A DNA stretch of 64,000 nt from Natronobiforma cellulositropha (GCF_025629245.1 NZ_JANZXN010000027.1:1-64000); one strand, 5' to 3'; counted from the first letter of the stretch, positions 18,582 to 28,595 are shown. Numbers and translations: made by a program. Notes: a model not told the origin generated them from the letters alone.

Positions 18582-19286
18582 ATGTCGGTCGAGACCGCCT
18601 CGCTCGCGACGCTCGCGCTCAGTGCCGGCGTCCTGACGTTCTTCTCACCTTGTTCGTACCCCTTGCTCCCCGGCTACGTCGCCTACTTCATCGGCGCCGG
18701 ATCCGACTCGCGGACCGCAGGCACACAGCTCCGACAGGCGCTCGTCGTCAGCGTCTGCGTCTGTCTCGGCTTCGCCCTCGTCTACGCCGCCGTCATCGCC
18801 GTCCTGTTCACGCTCGGGAGCCGCCTCCTCTGGAACCTCCTGCTGCTCGAGTTCGTCGTCGGCTCGTTGCTCGTCGGGCTCGGCCTCTCCCTCGCCATCT
18901 CCCCATCCAGCCGCTCGTGGATCACCGTCCCGCTCCCTCGCCGCCGCCGGTCGTACGCCTCGTACGTCAGCTTCGGCGTCGTCTACGCTGCGGCGGCCGT
19001 CGGCTGTACCGCCCCGGTGTTCCTCAGCATCGCCACCCTCTCGCTCAACCAGGGACCCGAAGGCATCGTCGTCGGCCTCGGCAGCTACGCACTCGGCATG
19101 AGCGCCCTCTTGCTTCTCGTCACACTGCTGGCGAGCGTCGGCCGGCTCACCCTCCTATCCACCCTCTCGAACGACCCCACCCGGCTGCTTCGGCTCACCG
19201 GCGTCCTCCTCGCTCTCGCCGGCGCCTACCAGCTCTACTTGTTCTTCTTCCGCTACGACGGTGCATCCCTCCTCCCACTCGTGTGA
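18582..19286 (+). CDS. ccdA: CcdA/DsbD-type membrane thiol carrier (234 aa)
   Basis: A very hydrophobic protein with about six membrane helices. It has the two signature cysteines of the CcdA family: Cys24 in TFFSPCSYPLLPGYVAY (first helix, conserved Pro-Cys context) and Cys142 in AVGCTAPVFLSIA (fourth helix, Gly-Cys-x-x-Pro-like context). The length of 234 residues is normal for CcdA rather than the longer DsbD. Function known for the family: it passes reducing equivalents from cytoplasmic thioredoxin across the membrane to extracytoplasmic thiol proteins. Here the obvious partner is the TlpA-like lipoprotein encoded 3 bases upstream. The end is followed by a decayed toxin-antitoxin pair. 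Confidence 0.9.
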   Translation: MSVETASLATLALSAGVLTFFSPCSYPLLPGYVAYFIGAGSDSRTAGTQLRQALVVSVCVCLGFALVYAAVIAVLFTLGSRLLWNLLLLEFVVGSLLVGLGLSLAISPSSRSWITVPLPRRRRSYASYVSFGVVYAAAAVGCTAPVFLSIATLSLNQGPEGIVVGLGSYALGMSALLLLVTLLASVGRLTLLSTLSNDPTRLLRLTGVLLALAGAYQLYLFFFRYDGASLLPLV

Positions 19287-19329
19287 TGGGACGACTCGGG
19301 ACTCGAGGTGACAGCGTCCGTTGTGCGGT

Positions 19330-19622
19330 GGACGGTTGCCGTACCGGAACGCTATCTGGACGGGCATTTTCGAAAACGAGAGCGACGCGATTCGCCACGT
19401 CCTCAGGGAGTACTTCGACGGGAACCAGGAGGATCGAATCGCCGCCGCGGTGTCGCTGTACGACGACGGAGATATCACCCTGGGAACTGCTGCCCGGTTG
19501 GCCGGCAAGAACCGATTCGAGATGCGCGACATTCTCCGAGAGGAGGATGTCGAACTGCGAACCGGTCCCGACGGCCATGGCCGCCGCGAGAGAGGAGATC
19601 GACGCCGCTCGCAACCTGGAGT
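19330..19622 (+). pseudogene. UPF0175-type antitoxin remnant, frameshifted
   Basis: Frame 1 reads FENESDAIRHVLREYFDGNQ, then RIAAAVSLYDDGDITLGTAA and RLAGKNRFEMRDILREEDV, which matches the UPF0175 antitoxin pattern (small helical protein whose conserved helix-turn carries LYDxGxITLGxAARLAG). Near 19575 the frame is lost: frame 2 continues sensibly as MAAAREEIDAARNLE and stops at 19622-19624. An extra C in GACGGCCATGG would explain the shift. The N-terminal start is also unclear because the sequence upstream of about 19330 is not clean in this frame. The intact family pairs with a PIN-domain toxin, and a PIN remnant follows here with a TGATG stop/start overlap. So this is a decayed toxin-antitoxin module. 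Confidence 0.7.
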
Positions 19623-19623
19623 G

Positions 19624-19834
19624 ATGGAGCCGCCCCACGGCGCAACGGTTCTCGACACCTCCGTGCTCTCCAACTTCGCCCATATCGATCGGGTCGAGTC
19701 GATCTGTACCCTGGCGCGACCCGTGACGGTCCCGGCAGTCCGGGACGAACTCGAGCGCCCGATCGACGAGGCGGGGCTTCGATCGCCCGCGGGAGTTCGG
19801 CGCCTTTCTCGAGGAGTTGAAACTGACGAAATAG
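19624..19834 (+). pseudogene. PIN-domain toxin remnant (3' truncated)
   Basis: The ATG at 19624 overlaps the antitoxin stop (TGATG), the usual coupling in UPF0175-PIN pairs. The reading begins MEPPHGATVLDTSVLSNFAH, in which the Asp of VLDTSVL is the first acidic residue of a PIN nuclease site, then continues VTVPAVRDELERPIDEAG. After that the frame degenerates and runs without a stop into sequence antisense to the giant gene. A different frame carries a plausible C-terminal peptide (GFDRPREFGAFLEELKLTK) that stops at 19832-19834. PIN toxins are normally about 130-170 residues, so roughly half is gone. It cannot be functional as it stands. Confidence 0.65.
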
Positions 19835-19904
19835 GGGAAGTGGAGTGGCCGCGTTCGATGAACTGGAACGCGGTGATACTATTTTCGATTCAATTCTCGA
19901 AAGT

Positions 19905-22900
19905 CTACGGTCGTCTGAACCGTGTCGCGATGAGCAATAAGAGCGCCAGGGAGGCGAGGGTAACGAGGATTCCAAAGCCGGGTTGCCCGTCGCCATCGTC
20001 ATCAGCCTCTTGCGGGGTGAACGTTGAGTTGGAGGCGTCAGAGTCAGATGGTTCTGGTGATTCGACGACTACCGTCTCGGTTGTTTCCTCGCCACCGACG
20101 CTAATGGTGTACTCGTACTCGCCCTCTTCGTCGGGTGCGGTCAGCGAGAACTCGACGCCGTCGGCGCTTCCAGCGTCTACCTCGAGGGTTTGTGACTGCG
20201 CTTCACCTTCGAGGTCGAGCGTGACGTCTGCGTCGCTTACGCCCTCACCGTCGTTGGCGACGGTGACGACCACGCGTTCCTCCTCACCGGGGTCGAGTGT
20301 GGCGAACGCTCGATCTACGTCGATGATTGTGAACTCGGATCGTTCGGCTTCGACGCTCACCGTCCCCGCGGTAACGTCGCCGACGCTAATCTCGTACTCG
20401 CCTGACTCATCGAACGTTTCGTTCGCCGTCACCGTCGTCGTCGACCCACTATCGAGGGTAACGGTTTCAGTCGCGAATTCGTCGCCAGCAGCGTAGAAGG
20501 AGATCGTCTGCTCCCCTTCTCGCCCGCCGTCGTTCTCGAGCGTCGCGTTGACCGTCACCGACTCCCCCTCCTCGAGTTCGATCTCCTCGAGTGTCGCCTC
20601 GGTAACGGAGATGTCCGCGGGTGCAGGCGGCGATGGCAATGGTGGTGGATCGTCGACCGTTACCGACTGGGTATCGGCGTCGGTCGGACTCGAGACGGTG
20701 AGGGTGTGTGCTCCGGCATCGCTGCGCGCTGTGTCCCAGATCATCTCGACCTCCTCGTCGCTATCGCCACTGTCGAGGCGAAGATCGGTCTCGGCCAGGT
20801 TACCGGCGGCCGACTCACTCGTCAGCGTGAGCGGCTGTTCACCGTCTGCGCCCCAGTTAGTGACGCTCACGGTGACCTCGAGGGAGTCACCCCCTTCGAC
20901 GGGTGCGGTGGTGTCGGTGATGGTCACCTCGTGGAAGGGGTCGGTGTCTTCCCAGGCGAGTGCGGGGTACGAGTCCGTCGCGTGCCAGGTGCCGTCACCG
21001 TCGGGGAACGCGAAGCCCTCCATGTTCTCGGTGGCGTTGATGGCGGTCATCTCGGCGGTCGTCAGGCCGTACTCGTCATCGGAGCCGGCGGAGGTAGACT
21101 GGGTGGTCGTTTCGACGTCCCAGTAGGAGTCGCTCACATCGCCCCATGCGTTCTGCCCGACGAGGCCGCCCACGTGACTATAGCCGTCTCCGTCGGCCTC
21201 CACGACGCCTGTCGAGTACGACTCGCTCACCTCGCCACGGTTCTCCCCGACGAGGCCGCCCACTCTTTCTTCGCCCTCCACGTTGCCCGTCGCGTACGAC
21301 TCGCTCACCTCGCCATAGGTCCGCCCGACGAGGCCGCCCACTCTGTTGTCGCCGGAGACGTTGCCCGTCGCGTACGACTCGCTCATATCGCCTCCATAGT
21401 GGTTCCAGCCGACGAGGCCGCCCACGGCTTCGTCGCCATAGACATCGCCGGTGGTAGACACGTTCGTGATGTCTCCCTCATTGAACCCGACGAGACTCCC
21501 AACACCGTCGTCAGGGCCACCACCCTCTCCGGTCACGTCCACGTTCTCCAGCTGGAGGTCCCGAATCTCGGCGTTCTCCTCCGTCGAGGCGAACAAGCCG
21601 ACGCGGTCTTCGTCCGACCGGTTGATGTAGAGATCCTCGATGGTGTTGTTCGCGCCGTTGAACTCGCCGTCGAAGTCAGCGATCGGGTCGAAGCCATCGC
21701 CGTCGTTGGCCGTCTCACTCGCCACGTCGTCGTAGCCGTCAGTCTGCTCGTCGAGGTCAGCCCCGAGTGTGAAGTTCGCATCCAGTTCGTTCCGGACGTT
21801 GTCGAGGTGCTCCCAGTTTTCGATGACGAAGGGATCGTCAGCACTGCCGTCGCCGTCAGCAAAGACTTCCTCGACGGTGACGTCGAACGTGGTCTCCACA
21901 TCGGTATCGACGGCCTCGACGGTGAGGTCATGATACTCGCCCGCAGACACTCCCCACGTCGTCTGGGCATCGAGTAATTCGATCCCGCCCACCGCACCGG
22001 AGTCGTCGAACTCGACGTCGTCGACCGAAAGCGCCTGTCCGTCGATGTCGTCACCCGCCAGGTCAACCATGCCGGTGAAGGGATCACCAGCCTCGTCTGT
22101 AGCGTTCTCGAGGTCGACCTCGAGTGGTTCGCCCTGGTCGATTGCCACGTCGGCGACATCGAAGTCAACAAAGACGGGTTCGACAGTGAAGTTGAACTCC
22201 GCTGCCTGGTCCTGTCCCGCGGTATCGACTTCGACGGTCGTGGTCGCTGCTGAGAGGGCCGCCGTCTCATCTGCATCGAGGAGTTCGACGTCGCTCGCCT
22301 CCCCGTCATCGAACGTGACGTTCATCGAGAGTGGCTCGTCGAAGGCGTCAGCCTCGAACGTAACTTCGTTCTCGTCATCATACGGGTCCCCGATCGAATC
22401 TTTCGCGTTTTCGAGGTCGACCTCGAGTGGCTCGCCTTGCTCGATGGTCACGTCGTCGACGTCGAGATCGACGAGCGGTGGCTCCTCACCGAAGACACCG
22501 ATCGTCCCGGACCCCATGACGTTCCCGGTGACGACCTGTTCGTCAGTGTCGACACCGGAGTCATCGATCTCTTCCCACTCCTCGCCGTCGAGTTGCCAAA
22601 GCGAGAGCGTCTCGGGATCAATGGTGTCTCCAGTCGTGAGCAGCGTCTCGTTGTAGGCGAGTTCGAGATTCTCGAAGCTCGCGTCGTACGTACCGGTGAA
22701 TTCATCGAACCTGTCGTTTTCAAATACGAAATCCTCGATCTCGACGTAGTAGCCGGTTGATGCGAGACCGTCGGGGCGCTCGGGGTTCGGTGGCTCCTCG
22801 AGGCCGTCCAGTACCAGATTCTCACCCTCGAACGATATCGTCGTCTCGCCAGCACTGGTCGAAATCGACTGATTCTCGACGGACTGCTCAGATAGCCCAA

Positions 22901-25900
22901 TTTGTATGTCGGGCCCTGATTCTGTGCCGGTGTTGTTCCGTGTCTCGACGGCGTGGTCGCTGTAAAGATAGAGTCCAGAAGCGCCAACCTCATTGCTCGA
23001 AAAGTCTCTTGTTTCCACTGCGACGTCCTCGATCGAGTTGTTCGCCACCGTCGCCGGGCCCGGAGTAGCCGCATAGAATCCAAGTATAGGATGAGCTAAC
23101 GCATCTCTCTGATCAATTTGAATCCCGTGCCCATACGAACCCGCGATGGTGTTATTCTCGACGACGGCATTCGACGAGAGTTGGATAAAGATGCCCCGAG
23201 TCCGCTCGCCGTCGAGTTCGTTGTCCGTAACGACATTGTTCTCACCCGTCACCACGTAGATGAGATTCGAGTCCCAATCGACGGATACCGTGCCCGACGT
23301 CACCGTAATCGTCGACCCAGAAATCGTGTTATCGGAGGAGCCCGCTCCCAGATGGATTCCACCACCGCTGTTGGCGCCCTCGACCTCGACGACGTTGTCG
23401 AGATACTCGTTGTGACTTGACTGCACGGCGCTGATTCCGAACCGGTCGTTGCCGGTCATAGTGTTCGCCTCGACGAGGCTGTGTGTGGTCCCCCAGAGTG
23501 CGATTCCCGAATCCGCTGGTCCATCGACCTCGTCCTCTCTCGGGTACAATTCTCGGTACTCGCCATCACCGTTGTCGACGAGGTCGTTCCCCGAGACGAC
23601 TACGTCTGTCGAGTCCTCGAGATAGATTCCGTACCGACCGCTATCCGTGACGGTATTGTTCTCGACGGTCGCCCCGTCGACACCATCGAGGACGATGCCG
23701 TCGGTCGCACTGTCGGTGACCGTGACGTTCGTGATGGTGACGATACTGGCTCCACTGACGAGGATACCCGTCTCGCCACCATTGATCGCGTGATCGTTCC
23801 CGTCGAGGGTGACGTCGTCAGCGGTTATTTCGATGCACGTCCCGCTAGCGTCGATATCCGCTCCCAGTTCGTACTCGCCCGACTGGTCGATGACCCGACA
23901 GTCCTCGAGTATCGGGTGGATTTCGATGGTAACCGCCTGGGTGACCGTCTCGTTCTGGCTCGCAACGGTCACGTCCCCGGAGCCAGCGTCGGTGACTTCG
24001 GTTTCCCACTCGAGACTTAATTCGTCTGAGTCGCCGCTCTCGAGTGCGACGTCTTCCGAGTCCACTTCGCCACCCTCGACGTCCAGTAGTTCGATGGGGC
24101 CCTCGCCGTCTGCTCCCCAGTTGGTGGCGTCGACCGTCACCGCTAAGACGTCCCCCTCGTCGACGGGCGAGTTCGTCTCGGTAATATTCACCCCGAAGAA
24201 GGGGTCGGTGTCCTCCCACGCGAGAATGGGGTAGGAGTCCGTTGCGTGCCAGGTGCCGTCACCGTCGGGGAACGAGAAGCCGTCCATGTACTCGGTGGGG
24301 TTCGTTCCGGTCATCTCGTCGGTCCTCAGGCCGTACTCATCGTCGCTCCCGGCGGATTCGTCCTGGCCGGTCGTTTCACTGTCCCAGTACGAATCCGCTA
24401 CATCGCCGTCGTTGAAGGCGATGAGCCCGAGACACGTCTGAGAGCACTCGACACTTCCGGTGGCGTACGATTCATTCACCTCGCCGTCGTTGTAGCCGAC
24501 GAGACCTCCGACAGCAGTAGAGCCGTTAACACTGCCAGTGGCGTACGATTCACTCACAGTTTGGTAGTTCTGGCCGACGAGCCCGCCCACAGACTCATCG
24601 CCGTCGACGTCGCCGGTGGCGTACGAATGCGTGAGCTCTCCATCGTTTATGCCGACTAGGCCACCGACTCCTTGTCCTCCTGAGACGTCCCCGTGGACGT
24701 TCGCATTCTCAACGACGCCGTTAGCGTTAAAGCCGACGATTCCACCGACGCGATCATCGCCCGATACCGAGACGTTCACGACGCTGACGTTTCGAACCTG
24801 GCCAGTTCCGTCGGAACCACCCACTGTTCCGAAGAGTCCCGCATCATCAGTTCCCCTGACAGTGAGGTTCTCGATGACGTGTCCATCCCCGTCGAACGTG
24901 CCCTCGAACTGGTCAGCATCGTCACCAACTGGCTCGAACCCATCGCCATCGTTTGCGCTCGCTGCAGCCACGTCGTCGTATCCATCGGTCCCCGAGTCGA
25001 GGTCGTTCGCGAGCGTGAAGCTCGAGTCGGGGGTGAGCCGAACGTTGTCGAGGTGCTCCCAGTCTTCGATGATGAACGGATCGTCGGCACTGCCGTTACC
25101 GTCGGCGAAGGCCTGCTCGCCGAAGACGCCGATTGTCCCCTCCTCCGTGACGTTGCCGGTGACGACTTGTTCGTCGGCATCCACATCGGAGTCCTCGATC
25201 TGTTCCCACTCGCCGCCATCGAGTCGCCAGAGCGAGAACGTCTCGGGAATAACGGTCTCGTCGATCTGCAGGTCACTCTCGTTGTAGGCAAGTTCGAGAT
25301 CCATGTATCCGAACTGGCTGCCACTCTCGTCGACCCTGAAGTAGTAGCCGGTTGATTCGACATCATCGGGGCTCTCGGTGGCCGGTTGCTCATCCATCCC
25401 ATCGAGACGCAGGTCCGCCCCAGTGAACGTCACCGTCGTATCGCCTGCCGGTGTCGTGACCTGTTGGTTTTCGACGAACTGCTCGACGTGGGTGAGTTCC
25501 AGGTCAGTACCCGGGTCAGTACTCAGGTCACTATCTACTTTTGTCCCGGTGTTATTTTGAATCTCGACGGTTTGATCGCCGATGATGGCTATTCCTGCGC
25601 GTTCGGGGTTTAAAATTTCCGCGTTGGTGAGCGAGTTGTTCGTCACCGACCAGTCCTCACCAGTACCGGAAACTCGTATTGCGTGGCCATTTTGAGTGTC
25701 GCTGTGATGAAACGAACCAGCGATGGAATTATTGTCGACAGTATTCGACTCACCACGAATATCGATGCCAACACGTGCATGCCCGTAGATTTTGTTATCC
25801 GTGACAACTGTCTCTGCGCTGTCAACGTAGATGAGATCCTCGCCATGTTCACCCAAATAAACTTGCTCACTACTCGTAATCACCGAATCGGAAATTACGT

Positions 25901-28286
25901 TCCCTGAAGACTCCTCAATTGTAATCCCTCTCCAACGCTCGCTCCCACCACTGACTGATACGTTAACGACGTTGCCCAGAATATGATTATCAGTACTTGA
26001 CTCTTCGAGGAACAGTGCAGCCTGGGCGTTGGCTGTGAGATTGTTTGCCTCGATCTGGCTGTCTGCGGTTCCCGAGAGGTAGATACCCGCATCTTCGACG
26101 TGATGCGACAGTTCGTCCTCGTCATCCTCACCGTTGTCCACGACCTCGTTCCCCGAAACGACTAGCTCCTCGGAGTCCACGACGTACATCCCGTTTTCGT
26201 CGTTTTCCCTGAGCGTGTTGTTCTCGATGGCTGTGTCTGTAGCGTCCGCGAGGTGTATACCACTGGTAGCACTCTTCTCGACGGTATTGTTGGCGATCGT
26301 GGTGTCTCGAACGCTCTCGAATACGAGTCCGGACTCGTCGCTCTCCTCGACGGTGGTGTGCTCGACGGTCGCGCCCTCAATGTCAGTCATCTCGATGCCG
26401 ACGTCCAATCCGCTGAGGGTGACGTTCGTGATGGTGACGTTGGAGTGGCCGTTCACGACGATACCCGTGCCACTGCCCGAGATCGTGTGATCGTTGCCGT
26501 CGAGGGAGACGTCATCAGCCTCGATTTCGATGCATTCATCGCTCGTTTCGATGCCGTCGGTCAGTTCGTACGCCCCCGCAGTATCGATGGTCTGGCACTG
26601 TGGAATCACATCACCAGCGCCGACGGACACTGCCCGGGTGTCAGTGTCGTTCTCACTCGCAACCGTCACGTCGTCGAGACCACCCTCGTCCTCCTCGGTG
26701 CCCCACTCGAGTCTGAGCTCGATGTCCTCGCCGCTCTCGAGGGTCACCTCATCGGTGTCCACCTCGTCGCCGTCGAAGTCCCGCAGTTCGATGGATTGTT
26801 CGCCCCCGTCTGAGCCCAAGTTTGTGACGGTGGCGTCCACCTCGAGTGTCTCACCCTCGTCGATTGCCGAGTTCGTGCTGGTAATCTCCACGCCGTAGAC
26901 GGGGTCGGTGTCCTCGTACGAGAGGACGGGATAGTCGTCTTCGACGGCGTGCCAGCGATCGTCACCGTCCGGGAATCCGAAGCCGTCCATGTTCTTCGGG
27001 GCGTTCGCGCCGGTCATCTCGTCCGTGGTGAGTCCGTACTCGTCGTCGGTGACAGGTTCACCCTCATCGCTGTCGAAGGATTTGCTCACCCCGGTCGTTT
27101 CGGTGTCCCAGTAGGAGTTCTGGATGTTGAAATGGGATCCGAGACCGGTCGCACCAACCCCGACGAGACCGCCGACATCGTCTCCATCCCCGTCGACTTC
27201 CCCGACTGCGTACGTTCGCTCGATGTCACTACTCACAGCGTCACCGATGACACCACCTACCGTGTCGTTCCCGCGGACGGTGGCCGTGGAGTACGAATCA
27301 GAGAGGTCGCCGAAATGTCTACCGGCTAACCCACCGACCGAATCTGCATCCTCGTTTCCAATCGTGCCGTTCGCACTCGAGTTCGTGATCGGACTGCCGT
27401 CGGCATAGCCAGCGATACCGCCGATATTTTCGTTCTCCCCATCAACCGTTCCGTTCGTAAACGAACTCGAATCGATACTGGAGCTACTATGGTGATAGCC
27501 AACGATCCCGCCAACACGAGGGTTCCCCACATCTTGCTTAGAAAAGACTGCTCCCTTGACGGTTGCCCCAGTAATGGTTCCCTCGAAATTATTTCCTATA
27601 ACACCACCGATCGTCCCTGAACCCGCTACATCGGTGCTCGTGGAAACGTCCGAAACCGTTCCTCGATTCTCACCGATGAGACCGCCTACATCGTCGTTCC
27701 CCGTAACTGTCGCAGACTCGAGTGTGAGATTCGAAACCGTTCCCCAGTTCTGACCGCTGAGGCCGCCAACACGATCGTTCCCTGTAACCGTCGCAGACTC
27801 GAGTGTAAGGTCCGAAACCGTGCCCTCGGACCCGATGACGCCGAACAGCCCCACGAAGTCAGCTTCATCGCGGTCGATGGTCAGATTGGCAATCGTCCGG
27901 CCGTTGCCGTCGAACGTGCCGTTGACTGTCTCGTTCCCTTCTGTCCACGAGTTATCAGCACTGTCACCAATCGGCTCAAAGCCATCTCCCTCGTTCCAGT
28001 CTTCAGTCTCGCTCGCGTCGATGTCCTCGACGAGCACGTAGTCGTGATCGAGCCCCTCGTCCTCGATACACTGTAACTGGCTCAGGGTCTCGACCTCGTA
28101 ATACCCGTCGCTGTCCTGTTCGAAGTCGACCCCACTACAGTCGGGTGGGCCGGCTTCGGCAGCGAAACCCCCCATCGCCACCAGCAACACACCTCCCAGA
28201 CTCACCACACAGATGAGTACCCACCGAGCCACCTGGCCCGATAAAAATCGATCTGACTGATTCATATCCGGGAAATCGGTTGTCAT
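19905..28286 (-). CDS. Giant GLUG-repeat surface protein with PGF-CTERM anchor (2793 aa)
   Basis: Start ATG 28286, or more likely by signal position the ATG at 28265 (MNQSDRF), which is followed by a hydrophobic signal (VLICVVSLGGVLLVAMGG). The mature protein repeats a module three times: GLUG-type beta-solenoid repeats (DRVGGLVGxNxGxVSxSYATG, ending in SYWDxETTG), a CARDB-like Ig domain, and in the first two copies a NosD-like right-handed beta-helix and a PGF-pre-PGF-like domain. Approximate GLUG blocks are residues 75-400, 1065-1320 and 2145-2412. Two Ig-like repeats (VTIEQGEPLEVDLENA) lie near 1935-2135. The end reads GQPGFGILVTLASLALLLLIA plus basic residues: a PGF-CTERM tail, implying archaeosortase processing and surface anchoring. 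It is a paralogue of the gene at 31427-35584. Probably adhesion or matrix function; no catalytic motif seen. Confidence 0.88.
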   Translation of the reverse strand: MTTDFPDMNQSDRFLSGQVARWVLICVVSLGGVLLVAMGGFAAEAGPPDCSGVDFEQDSDGYYEVETLSQLQCIEDEGLDHDYVLVEDIDASETEDWNEGDGFEPIGDSADNSWTEGNETVNGTFDGNGRTIANLTIDRDEADFVGLFGVIGSEGTVSDLTLESATVTGNDRVGGLSGQNWGTVSNLTLESATVTGNDDVGGLIGENRGTVSDVSTSTDVAGSGTIGGVIGNNFEGTITGATVKGAVFSKQDVGNPRVGGIVGYHHSSSSIDSSSFTNGTVDGENENIGGIAGYADGSPITNSSANGTIGNEDADSVGGLAGRHFGDLSDSYSTATVRGNDTVGGVIGDAVSSDIERTYAVGEVDGDGDDVGGLVGVGATGLGSHFNIQNSYWDTETTGVSKSFDSDEGEPVTDDEYGLTTDEMTGANAPKNMDGFGFPDGDDRWHAVEDDYPVLSYEDTDPVYGVEITSTNSAIDEGETLEVDATVTNLGSDGGEQSIELRDFDGDEVDTDEVTLESGEDIELRLEWGTEEDEGGLDDVTVASENDTDTRAVSVGAGDVIPQCQTIDTAGAYELTDGIETSDECIEIEADDVSLDGNDHTISGSGTGIVVNGHSNVTITNVTLSGLDVGIEMTDIEGATVEHTTVEESDESGLVFESVRDTTIANNTVEKSATSGIHLADATDTAIENNTLRENDENGMYVVDSEELVVSGNEVVDNGEDDEDELSHHVEDAGIYLSGTADSQIEANNLTANAQAALFLEESSTDNHILGNVVNVSVSGGSERWRGITIEESSGNVISDSVITSSEQVYLGEHGEDLIYVDSAETVVTDNKIYGHARVGIDIRGESNTVDNNSIAGSFHHSDTQNGHAIRVSGTGEDWSVTNNSLTNAEILNPERAGIAIIGDQTVEIQNNTGTKVDSDLSTDPGTDLELTHVEQFVENQQVTTPAGDTTVTFTGADLRLDGMDEQPATESPDDVESTGYYFRVDESGSQFGYMDLELAYNESDLQIDETVIPETFSLWRLDGGEWEQIEDSDVDADEQVVTGNVTEEGTIGVFGEQAFADGNGSADDPFIIEDWEHLDNVRLTPDSSFTLANDLDSGTDGYDDVAAASANDGDGFEPVGDDADQFEGTFDGDGHVIENLTVRGTDDAGLFGTVGGSDGTGQVRNVSVVNVSVSGDDRVGGIVGFNANGVVENANVHGDVSGGQGVGGLVGINDGELTHSYATGDVDGDESVGGLVGQNYQTVSESYATGSVNGSTAVGGLVGYNDGEVNESYATGSVECSQTCLGLIAFNDGDVADSYWDSETTGQDESAGSDDEYGLRTDEMTGTNPTEYMDGFSFPDGDGTWHATDSYPILAWEDTDPFFGVNITETNSPVDEGDVLAVTVDATNWGADGEGPIELLDVEGGEVDSEDVALESGDSDELSLEWETEVTDAGSGDVTVASQNETVTQAVTIEIHPILEDCRVIDQSGEYELGADIDASGTCIEITADDVTLDGNDHAINGGETGILVSGASIVTITNVTVTDSATDGIVLDGVDGATVENNTVTDSGRYGIYLEDSTDVVVSGNDLVDNGDGEYRELYPREDEVDGPADSGIALWGTTHSLVEANTMTGNDRFGISAVQSSHNEYLDNVVEVEGANSGGGIHLGAGSSDNTISGSTITVTSGTVSVDWDSNLIYVVTGENNVVTDNELDGERTRGIFIQLSSNAVVENNTIAGSYGHGIQIDQRDALAHPILGFYAATPGPATVANNSIEDVAVETRDFSSNEVGASGLYLYSDHAVETRNNTGTESGPDIQIGLSEQSVENQSISTSAGETTISFEGENLVLDGLEEPPNPERPDGLASTGYYVEIEDFVFENDRFDEFTGTYDASFENLELAYNETLLTTGDTIDPETLSLWQLDGEEWEEIDDSGVDTDEQVVTGNVMGSGTIGVFGEEPPLVDLDVDDVTIEQGEPLEVDLENAKDSIGDPYDDENEVTFEADAFDEPLSMNVTFDDGEASDVELLDADETAALSAATTTVEVDTAGQDQAAEFNFTVEPVFVDFDVADVAIDQGEPLEVDLENATDEAGDPFTGMVDLAGDDIDGQALSVDDVEFDDSGAVGGIELLDAQTTWGVSAGEYHDLTVEAVDTDVETTFDVTVEEVFADGDGSADDPFVIENWEHLDNVRNELDANFTLGADLDEQTDGYDDVASETANDGDGFDPIADFDGEFNGANNTIEDLYINRSDEDRVGLFASTEENAEIRDLQLENVDVTGEGGGPDDGVGSLVGFNEGDITNVSTTGDVYGDEAVGGLVGWNHYGGDMSESYATGNVSGDNRVGGLVGRTYGEVSESYATGNVEGEERVGGLVGENRGEVSESYSTGVVEADGDGYSHVGGLVGQNAWGDVSDSYWDVETTTQSTSAGSDDEYGLTTAEMTAINATENMEGFAFPDGDGTWHATDSYPALAWEDTDPFHEVTITDTTAPVEGGDSLEVTVSVTNWGADGEQPLTLTSESAAGNLAETDLRLDSGDSDEEVEMIWDTARSDAGAHTLTVSSPTDADTQSVTVDDPPPLPSPPAPADISVTEATLEEIELEEGESVTVNATLENDGGREGEQTISFYAAGDEFATETVTLDSGSTTTVTANETFDESGEYEISVGDVTAGTVSVEAERSEFTIIDVDRAFATLDPGEEERVVVTVANDGEGVSDADVTLDLEGEAQSQTLEVDAGSADGVEFSLTAPDEEGEYEYTISVGGEETTETVVVESPEPSDSDASNSTFTPQEADDDGDGQPGFGILVTLASLALLLLIATRFRRP

Positions 28287-28303
28287 CCCTTCAGTCTTCT
28301 CAT
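28283..28303 (-). other. Six-codon leader ORF overlapping the giant gene start
   Basis: On the minus strand ATG at 28303 opens a six-codon frame (MRRLKG) whose TGA stop overlaps the first start codon of the GLUG giant as ATGA. If translated, it could couple initiation to the giant gene. Its paralogue at 31427 has a comparable arrangement. There is no direct proof of translation and so short a frame can arise by chance. Confidence 0.3.
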
Positions 28304-28595
28304 ATTAACACTCACGACATAACGTTCACTCACTTGCTGCGTAAAACCCAACGTATGAGATTCCACCAAGAGATGATTCGAAGTTAATTCTTGACAGTCA
28401 CCCAACGCTGAAAGGCGATTTACAGCCTCCCCAAGAACGATCGACCGTCAGCGTCGACCGTATCGACGGCGAGTCAGCAGACGATGGTGCAGGAAGGCGA
28501 GCGGATACGGTTCAGGGAACGGCGAAGAACTGGGACAACGAGCAGTGTACGATCGTACCCAGTGTTTAACCCTGTAGAACGTTTTGCTATAGGTA
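28304..28595. promoter_or_regulatory. Divergent intergenic region between GLUG giant and TFB gene
   Basis: About 290 bases separate the giant gene (minus) from the TFB gene (plus). The right edge holds a TATA-like TGTTTAAC at 28563-28570, centred about 29 bases before the TFB ATG, which fits a leaderless or near-leaderless transcript. On the left edge a weak candidate for the giant gene lies around 28317-28333. The central part (28380-28520) has no gene or repeat that I can support. Confidence 0.5.

Noticed and set aside
18260-19624. 454-codon frame over the tlpA-ccdA region
   Set aside because: Mostly Arg/Pro/His-rich, out of frame with the clear TlpA and CcdA genes; only its last 15 residues are meaningful, as the frameshifted antitoxin end.
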